Source: Hypomyces perniciosus
Lineage: Eukaryota; Ascomycota; Sordariomycetes; Hypocreales; Hypocreaceae
Direction: 5' to 3'
DNA: 64,000 bases
Assembly (NCBI GenBank): GCA_008477525.1
Contig: SPDT01000001.1
Span: 3,658,001 to 3,722,000, forward strand
Shown: piece after piece, positions 56,284-64,000 of the stretch
Layout: each line of letters opens with the position of its first letter
Numbering within the stretch: the stretch's first letter is position 1
Notes under the pieces: generated by a model
What the model saw: the letters and a program-made list of their open reading frames with translations, nothing else
Databases searched by the model: none
What the model was told of the DNA's origin: nothing
Program-made: the position numbers and the translations under genes

Positions 56284-58718
56284 TTATTCAACCCATCCCT
56301 CGTCTGCCACCTCATAGTCCATATCCACCTGACGCTCCTCCAGCGGTTCCTGCTGCATCGCATCAGCGTCATGACCATCATCCATACCAGCCATGGCATC
56401 ACCAGCCACGTCGTCCGTAGAAGTAGTAGTTGTCTTCTTTGCTCCTACGGGAGGTAGTGGCGTGTTAACCCACGAGAGGTCAAGCGTGCCATTTACACCG
56501 GGGAGTTCCTTGCCATGCAAGCTGTAGTAGAACCTCTCAGCTGTTTTGCGGTCTTGGAAGGACACGTAGGTGACTGATGGTGACGTGTCGACAGATTCGA
56601 ATTCGCCCAGATTCTAAGAGAGAGTTTGGAATGTTAGCGGGAGAAACAATTTGGGTGTATGTATCCTAGATCAGAAGGAGATTTTTTGGCTTACCAGGAG
56701 GAAGTGACGGAGCACCTCGTCTTTATCCGCTGGAGTAAAGTCCACGCCTGAAACAGCAAGCTTCTTTGGCCGGTTGTCGAGCGAGTATTGTGCATAGGCA
56801 GCGTGTCTACCGACTTGACCCTTCAACGAACCACGTCCCCTGAAGGTGCTGCCGAAGCCTCTGCCACCTCTGACACCCCTACCTCTATATCCTCCTCTCC
56901 CCCGAGAACCAAACGAGCCGCTGCCATCGTCTGCCGCATTGGGGTCTATGCCAAGAATCTTAGCTTCTTGCTCCAGGGCCGCAAGTTGCGCGCGTAGTGC
57001 ATCAGTTGACGAAGCAGACCCCTGAGTTGTGGTGTCGGTTGTAGAAGTGCCATTCTTCTCCGAGAGCCTTGCCTTTAGTCTCTCGCTTTCTTCTCGGTGC
57101 TTCGCTAGCAATTCCTGTTGCTGTTTCTCCAATTCTTGGCGCTGGCGCTCAAGCTCTGCTTTTTTGGCTTCTCTCTCCTGATGCTGTTTCTGCGCCTCCT
57201 CCTGTCTCCGCTGGAAATCCTCCATGTCAATCTCAGGCTCTGGTTCGACATCTCCAGGACCGCTGGTCCCGTTAGACTTTGGCCCACTGGATCCATTAGA
57301 CGGCATTGACCGTGGCAGCGCATCTTCTTCATCTTTGAACCAGAACACCTTGACGAACCGGTTATCAAAAATGACCTTTGGCGAGCGGTACGCTGCGTTT
57401 GCAGGACCCCATTTATCGTACTTCACAATGGCCAAGTGCTTGTATGGCTGCATCGAAACTTCGACAATGTTGCCAAACTGTGAAAAGAAGCCCCGGACCT
57501 CGTCCTCGCTGAAACTTTCCTCCGGAATGTTTTCCACCACAATAGTACTCTTAGAACGGTCGTTGACTGGTCCTTCTGCGGAGAAGGCAGCGCGAGCACC
57601 TCCTTTCTTTCCTCCCCTGCCTCTGCGGCCACCTCGACCTCGACTCATATCGGAGTTGAATGTGAACGGGTTCATTGAGTTCGCGGGCGGCTGTTGCATG
57701 TTGATGACAGCGTTGTTAGGGTCGTACTCTAGAAACGATATATTAGCTGCGGATTCTGAGAGCATCACTTTGATAGAATAATGCGATGAACAGGACATAC
57801 CCTCGCCTTGTGCTGAGACAGGTGGGACGTAGATAGAGTCATTCCCGTGGTCGTACATGCACGTGTTCCCTCGAGCACAATAGCCCTTCGTATCGAAATC
57901 GCGACATCGCCCTCTCCGCCGCGGCTGGTTCCTCCCGCCGTACGGAAACCCCTGAGCGGCAAACTCTGGCATTCCCGGGTACGGGATCCCCATTGCCTGC
58001 ATCTGCATAATCGCCTCCATCGGGTTGTTAGGATCGAAGGGGGGAAGACCAGGTAACGATCCCGCGGGAGGATAGCCTCCATGTCTCCCATTCGTCACGT
58101 CATCCATCCTGCCGCCGCGTCGCGAGCCTCGTCGAGGTTGCTTGTAGCCCCGGCCTCCAGCGTAGGCTGAATCTTGGTCGCCCTGTCCATTGAACTCGGC
58201 CTGGTCTTGGAATCCTCGTTTCTTCGACATGGGTTGCGGCAAGGCGTTGGGCTCGGCGGCGGGCTGCGGTACGACACCAGACGAAACTGGCTTTGGGGGC
58301 GGCGGAGCGCCGGGTCGATACGACTTGTACGTGATCGCCTGGAAGACATCATCCAAGAACGCCTTGGGCTCTGCGAATCGCCGTCAGTAAAAAGGTCGAT
58401 TCGCCACAGGGTGGGTGATTGCGCGCGTGTTTCTCTCGAACAGAAATAGACGGACCTTCAGTCAAAAAATCTGGAATTTCATCCTCGCACAGCTTGCGTA
58501 CCGATTCGACGTCGCCATCATGCTTCAGCAGGGCAATGACATAATCCGCAAGCACATCGGAGTCAGCGTCAGACCTAGAACAAGATAAACAGATTTCAGC
58601 GTTAGAAAGTCCTTGACGAAGCGGCGCGCGCGTGGAGCTGCAGGTAGACAAACGTGTTTTCGATCCGCTTGACGATCCATGTTTTCAAGAGCGGCGCATC
58701 CTCCTCCGCGAACAGCAT
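56284..58718 (-). CDS. RBM26/27-like RNA-binding protein: PWI-like, CCCH finger, RRM
   Basis: Exons 58718-58654, 58574-58456, 58370-57801, 57728-56695 and 56613-56284 give 705 residues, all in frame. The N terminus (MLFAEEDAPLLKTWIVKRIE ... YVIALLKHD ... PDFLTEEPKAFLDDVF) is a PWI-like fold. A CCCH finger follows (CRDFDTKGYCARGNTCMYDH). Next come an RGG-rich linker and an RRM (STIVVENIPEESFSEDEVRGFFSQFGNIVEV, HLAIVKYDK). Then a long Glu/Gln coiled coil, a second RG-rich stretch and a C-terminal RRM-like segment (KLAVSGVDFTPADKDEVL, SVTYVSFQDRKTAERFYYSLHG). That layout is RBM26/27 in animals and Rmn1 in fission yeast, which act in nuclear RNA surveillance with the exosome. Role is transferred by architecture. 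Confidence 0.85.
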
Positions 58719-59522
58719 GATTCAGATCAAAAGGCAGAAAAGAACCATAAATATAGAATGGCGCTGTCGGATGCTACCTGCGCGGGATTTCGAAGAGCAT
58801 TCGTCAAGGGCGCTGCGTTGTAGTCCACAGAGTGTGTACTCGTAGGTAGCTTGTGGTTTCGAATATGGATGTTGGTTGCAAGGCTGAGGCTTTGACGGGA
58901 ACCAACCTCTAGGCCTAGGTCATCTCTAGTGGGGCCTCGGGCACCTGTAGAGAGCCGCCTAATGACGCTGATGCTAACTATAGGAAGCAATACCGAATAA
59001 TAATACTACTATTACTTCGTACTACCTAGTATTAACTACTAACCCACCTAAGTACTAGTAATAGTACGAGCACACTTCTTCGCATCTTCTCTTTATTAAA
59101 CATACATCAAACATGCACACGAAGAGGCATCTCTCCCCTTTCTCATACGAATCTGCTACGTCCAACTATCACTTTGCACATTCAGCTTCACGCAGTCACT
59201 TCACGCAGCCAATCCAGACCATCTGTTTGATCACTCATAAAAACTCATTGATTTCAACTTCCGAGACGACATAACTACATGCATGAAAAGCCGAGTGAAG
59301 CTTCCCTCGATTATGGCCTCAACCTAGCATTCACGCGTCGCGTTTCCTTTTGCGGGGTGGTTTGTCATTCAACCGTACCCTCAGTTTGCTCCTCCTTAGC
59401 TTAATAGAGCTGCCTGCCCTCTAGGACTGGAGCAAGGGTCCCAAATTTTCGCTAACAACCGGTTGATATAGTGTGCCCATTTCGGCACGAATGGTGGTTC
59501 TATCGGCACATAAGGGAGCCGT
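58719..59522. other. Intergenic region between the RBM26-like gene and eEF2
   Basis: 0.8 kb containing the RBM26-like promoter and the eEF2 3' UTR. Dispersed palindromic words occur near 59015-59070. No gene seen. Confidence 0.5.
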
Positions 59523-62397
59523 CTATAGCTTGTCATAGTACTAGAGAAACATGTCAGCATCAACAGTCTGTATAACCTGTGGGAATTGGATCAAAACTTA
59601 CGTTCTCAACACCGGGAACCTCGACCTTGATACCCTTACGCTTACGCATCTCGGTGACAATCTGGCCGGTCTTGGTGGTGGAATCCAGAGGAGAGCCACC
59701 GGGCAGGACCTGCCAGTGGTCAAACACAGACTGGGGGAAGGCCTGGCCAGAGGTGGCCTGGCGCAGATCGCCGTTGAAACCGAAGGACTCCAGGACGGGC
59801 AGGTAGGCCTTGATGTTGAACAGAGGAGTACCAGGGCGCTGCTCCTCGTTGAAGACGTGACCACGTCTGCGGGTCAGGACACCATAAACACCACCCATGG
59901 CCTGCTCAGGCACCTGAATCTCGACCAGGTAGACGGGCTCAAGCAGAGCAGGCTCAGCCAGAAGAGCCGAAGCATACAGGACACGACGGGCAGTAGGGAT
60001 GATCTGACCACCACCACGGTGGATAGCATCAGCGTGCAGAGTAACATCAAGGATGTTGAAGCGGATAGAGCGCATGGGCTCCTCAGCAACGGGACCCTCG
60101 CGACTGGCCCACTGGAAACCGGAGACGACAGAGTCCTTGATTTCGTTGAGGTACTGGACAGCCTTGGTCTGGTCAACCAGCAAGTTGGCACCAGTGCCAT
60201 CGGGACCGAAGGTCCAGATCTTTCGGGCGTCAGTGACATCCCAGCCGAAGTCGTCAGCCAGGATACGGGCACGAGCCTTGAAATCGTCACGGGCGCTGAC
60301 CTTGCCACCCTCAATGGCAAGAGACAGGTCCTCCTCGATGGGCTCAGCAACCATGTACAGACGGTTGTGCTTGTTGGGGGACTTGGACAGAGCAGTCATG
60401 CTTGACTTGCCAGTGACGGTCTCACGGTACTGGACGACAGGGTCGGAGATGATCAGAGGAACACCGGCGTGGTCCTGCTCAAGATCGTTCAAGCAAATCT
60501 CAAGGTGAAGCTCGCCAGCGCCAGCGACGACGTGCTCACCAGACTCGGAGGTGTAGGTCAGGACGCAAGGATCCGACTTGGACAGACGCTTGAGACCTTC
60601 GACCAGCTTGGGAAGATCCTGGGCGTTCTTGACCTGGACGGAGCGTCGGACGACAGGGGAGACGGAGAACTTCATGACCTTGAGGTTGTGGGCGGTATCG
60701 CTGGTGGTGAGGGTACCAGACTTGAGCAGGAACTGGTCAATACCGACCAGACCGACAATGTTACCAGCAGGCATGTCGTCAATAGGCTCGACCTTGCCGC
60801 CCATCATGAGGACAGTTCGCTGAATAGCCTTGATGAAGAGATCCTCCCTCTTTCCAGGGGTGTAGTTGGGGCCCTGGATGCGGACCTTGAGACCGGAGCG
60901 GACCTTACCGGAGAAGACACGACCGAAGGCGTAGAATCGGCCCTTATCGGAGGTCGGCACCATCTTGGAGACGTAGAGCATCAGAGGAGCATTGGGGTCG
61001 CAGTCACGGATACCAATGGCGGCTTCATCATCCATGGGACCCTCGTACAGAGTCTCAACACGGTACTTCTGGGCGGTGACGGGGGAAGGAAGGTGGAGGA
61101 TCATCATCTCCAGCAGGGAGTCGGCAGCGGGCAGGAAAGTTCGCATAACAGCCTTGAGCAGCTGCTTGCCCTCCTTCTGTCTGTCCTCGACGCTCAGCTT
61201 GAGGTTGAGCTTCTCGAGCAGGGTGGCGATCTCCTCCTTCTTGAAGTTCATGACAGCGGCGAAGATCTTGAAGATGGGGTCCAAGATGAACTGGTTGAAA
61301 GCACGCTCAAGCTGCTTGCCCTCATAGGTAGCGGACTTGGTCCACTTCTTGGTGTGGGGGTTGAAGAAGTTGTCACCCTGTTTGGAAGGACAATGATTAG
61401 CTGGTTGCTGGTGGCATTGAAAGAAGGAGACAAGCTTACCCAGAGACGCTCCATCATCTTGGCCTTGTCAACACCGAACTTCTTGGCATATCGGACGGCA
61501 AACTGGCGGACAGTGAAAGCCCAGCCGTGCAGACCGGAACCGAAGGCAACGGTGCCCTTGTAAGGGTAGACCTGGACATCACCCAGGGACTTGTCAAAGT
61601 AGGTGGAGATGATGACGTTGACGGACTCGATGGTACGAGAGAAGGACTGGTACAGATCCTCCTTGGAGACCTGGAGCTCGAGAAGAGCACGGTCGACCTT
61701 GTTGATGATGATGACGGGCTTGATACGCTCACCAAGAGCCTGTCGGAGCACAGTCTCGGTCTGGACGCAAACACCCTCGACGGTGTCGACGACGACAAGA
61801 GCACCGTCAGTGACACGCAGGGCAGCAGTGACTTCGGAAGAGAAATCAACGTGACCTGGGGAGTCGATCAGGTTGATCAAGAAGTCCTTGCCGTCAGTCT
61901 TCTGGCCGACAATGTCCTTGATATCGTCCTCATCCTCGAGCTGACCGAACAGGGAAATGGCAGTGGACTTGATGGTGATACCACGCTCCTGCTCGTCGGC
62001 ACGAGTATCGGTTGCTCGAGCATCTCCGGCCTTCGCGGTGGAGATGATACCGGCCTTGGCGAGCAGGGAGTCGGTAAGAGTCGACTTGCCGTGGTCGACG
62101 TGGGCAATGACGGACATGTTTCGGACATTGGTGGGCTTGTCCATCAACACCCGGATCTCGTCGATTGTGAAGCTATCATGGGGAGGCCAATTGTCAGCAC
62201 ATGGATGTAAAGAAGGCTTAACTCCGAGGGCAAAAGCACAGCTCTGGCGTCAGTGGGGGAAGGCAGAAAAACGAGGACGAGAAAGTGGCCATTTCGAGGG
62301 CGCGACTTGAACAAATTTGACAGGCAAATTGTGATGCGTCGCCTGGAGAACAAGTCGCAAAGCTAATTCGAGAAGAATGAATAACTCACTTCACCAT
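59523..62397 (-). CDS. EFT2: Translation elongation factor 2 (eEF2)
   Basis: Exons 62397-62390, 62172-61440, 61377-59602 and 59540-59523 give exactly 844 residues, the usual eEF2 length. The first exon codes only MVN in part (8 nt) and the last only YYDKL and stop (18 nt). GTPase motifs are [10 protein letters not shown] (G1), DSPGHVDFS (G3) and NKVD (G4). Domain IV has the diphthamide loop [10 protein letters not shown], where His is modified and is the target of ADP-ribosylating toxins. The end is the invariant YYDKL. It drives ribosomal translocation in the cytosol with GTP. The 217-bp first intron right after the start is common in highly expressed fungal genes. The upstream region has a GAAA/GGA-rich run near 62660-62700. 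Confidence 0.98.
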
Positions 62398-63859
62398 CTT
62401 GGCGGTATTGCTGCGATGAGCCTGCTTGAAAAAGTTGGTGTTTTTGTTGTTGTAGGAGGATAAAAGAGCAAAGCGGGGTTGAAGATTTTGACCCCGCGCT
62501 TTGTGCTCGCTAGAGACCTAGAGCTGTTCAAGTGCTGCCTGAGCGCTAGTGCACTGGAAAAGCGATGTCAAAGTGACGAAAAGAAGAGAGACAGCGAAAC
62601 CGATCACTGCCGCTCTCGATGCGTCTCTTTGATATATCGGAGGGTGGGTGAGGGAATGAAGAGGAGGAAGAAAAAGAAGGGTGGTGGAGGGAGAGAAAGC
62701 GAGACCTCACACAAGGTTTGTTAGGTGAGTGACCACTAACAGGGCCCTTCCATGTACCATTACATACGCACACTCGCACTCTCACTCACTCATCCGGCGA
62801 GAAAAAAAAAAAAGTGCCACCACCACTCAACCCACCAAAACCAGTGCGGGAAAAAAAAGAGAGGCCCTACCAAAAAAAATTTGTACCAGGTGGGGGGCTG
62901 AAGCATGAGAGGGTACCTTAGTACCCGTACGAAGTACCTCTCCGTGCGTGCATGCGGAACTCCTCTTGACCCCGCCACACCAAAACAAGCTGGTCAGCGT
63001 CATTCGTGGACTTTGCCTGCTTCTGAGTGGCCCAGGCCCTGCTAGAGCCTAGTCGGGTGCTCTGCAAGCAAAAAATTTGATGCAACTCCCTCCCCCAGTT
63101 CCTTTAGAATGGGTGGAGGGCAGAAGCCCTGACTGATAGTCCTGATAAGGGAAGCTCGGGACATGGCTCTCAGTTGAGTGGCTACGGAGTAGGTAACTAA
63201 TAATATATACATACGGAGTACACAAGCAGATATGGATCAAAGCCCTGGAACTGATACTACTAATATCTATCAGTAGTACGTCAGTATGGCATATCTGATG
63301 TGCATGCATAAATATGTACGAAGTACTTGCCTGCTCATCAACGCCTCCGCTCCACATCCATCCTCAATCCGTCTTGGAGCCTGCCACCAAAAAAAGAGCT
63401 TTGTCATGGTCGATTCCTGGCGTTGTCTGGGCGATCTCAAACCTCATGTTCATGTACTCCAATCTAGTTGGTGCATTTATTAGAGGGGCAACTGGAGGGG
63501 CGTAGTGTGGATACACAACTGCGGGGCTCTAAACCATTTACGGACATGTACGGAGTAGTACTATTTTGTGTACTCACGTAACCCTCTTTATCCTCAGCTT
63601 CAATCAGTCTCATGGCATGACAACTTGACGAGTCAAAATAATAAAAGTAATAATAATAGTAATAACTAACCCAATATCTGACTCTCAATTACGCTAGCAT
63701 GCAATGAAATAACCAAAGGCTGTCTTCGCCCTATCACCTCATCTTCATCTTTTCCTCTTCTCAAGAAAAACGCCACGCTCCTCCATGCAAAACGAGCACA
63801 TGCTAAACTCCGTGTCTAGGTAGTAAGTGATAATATATCGTGACTCACGCCGAAAAGCT
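62398..63859. promoter_or_regulatory. eEF2 promoter side and flanking intergenic region
   Basis: 1.46 kb. The first 450 bp are purine/pyrimidine-skewed, as often near strongly expressed fungal genes. A-runs lie at about 62802-62813 and 62872-62879. Dispersed words occur at 63212-63221. No gene seen. Confidence 0.45.
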
Positions 63860-64000
63860 TCACGATGACCCCAAAATTCGAGAATAAGCATCATCCACCT
63901 CGCCAGCCAACTCTAATAGCGACACAATGACTATCTGATGCGTCAGGTTGGGCAGCCTATCTCTGTGCAATCCGATCCATTCCAGAGGCGGCGTTGCTTC
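63860..64000 (-). CDS. C-terminal end of an unrecognised gene, partial at the right edge
   Basis: Reading the minus strand from 64000, one frame stays open for 46 codons to a TGA at 63862-63860, while the other two close early. The peptide EATPPLEWIGLHRDRLPNLT, then HQIVIVSLLELAGEVDDAYS and RILGSS, has a regular helical pattern and looks coding. The start and any introns lie outside the window. I cannot name the protein. Confidence 0.5.
   Translation of the reverse strand, partial: EATPPLEWIGLHRDRLPNLTHQIVIVSLLELAGEVDDAYSRILGSS

Noticed and set aside
60469..61563. Long plus-strand frames opposite eEF2 (up to 364 codons), including 59551-60405 and 61527-62210
   Set aside because: They are shadows of strong codon bias in the eEF2 gene, rich in Leu/Asp/Gly from reversed codons.
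1..64000. CRISPR array, operon or secondary-metabolite gene cluster
   Set aside because: The sequence is eukaryotic with spliced genes. No direct-repeat/spacer array and no PKS, NRPS or terpene synthase motifs were found.

Overview
The window is nuclear DNA of a filamentous ascomycete (Pezizomycotina). The genes carry short GT-AG introns of about 48-217 bp with CTAAC-like branch points. Several families are typical of that group: Clr2 silencing protein, a SreA-type GATA repressor, a DUF3425 bZIP and a DAL5-type MFS carrier. Intergenic DNA is peppered with short palindromic words such as TACGGAGTAC and TACTTCGTAC. Sordariomycetes, perhaps Hypocreales, is my best guess, but the sequence alone does not settle the species.

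Layout. 1-2705 (-): membrane-anchored aspartic-protease-like protein running off the left edge. 2706-7415: gene-poor, with two TA-flanked fold-back elements. 7416-9515 (+): GPI-anchored Ser/Thr-rich surface protein. 10002-13451 (-): Ufo1-like F-box/propeller/UIM protein. 13452-20089: 6.6 kb gene-poor stretch with one weak candidate for a cysteine-rich secreted peptide. 20090-21354 (+): CxxC zinc-binding protein. 22211-24106 (-): Clr2. 25302-26384 (+): Nse1. 26893-28163 (+): single-TM protein. 28430-30150 (-): Bre2/Ash2. 31425-33205 (+): SreA-type GATA repressor. 36681-40476 (+): very large homeodomain/C2H2 factor with five tandem repeats. 41869-42630 (+): conserved-looking hypothetical. 43378-45247 (+): MFS carrier. 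45452-46930 (-): disordered hypothetical. 47447-47549 (-): tRNA-Ile(AAT) with an intron. 48890-49246 (+): small secreted protein. 49534-49801: solo LTR. 50834-51957 (+): bZIP/DUF3425. 53571-55461 (+): methylenetetrahydrofolate reductase. 56284-58718 (-): RBM26/27-like RNA-binding protein. 59523-62397 (-): elongation factor 2. 63860-64000 (-): C-terminal end of an unrecognised gene. All exon joins were made by eye and checked for frame.

Functional themes. The 22-34 kb stretch is rich in chromatin and transcription factors (Clr2, Nse1, Bre2/Ash2, GATA repressor). These are dispersed housekeeping or regulatory genes, not an operon or a biosynthetic cluster. The GATA gene has a perfect SreA-type site (ATCTGATAA) in its own upstream region, consistent with autoregulation. 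The most unusual protein is the 1,223-residue composite transcription factor at 36.7-40.5 kb. The most unusual DNA consists of the small fold-back elements, the solo LTR with serial hairpins, and the dispersed palindromic words that avoid coding exons.
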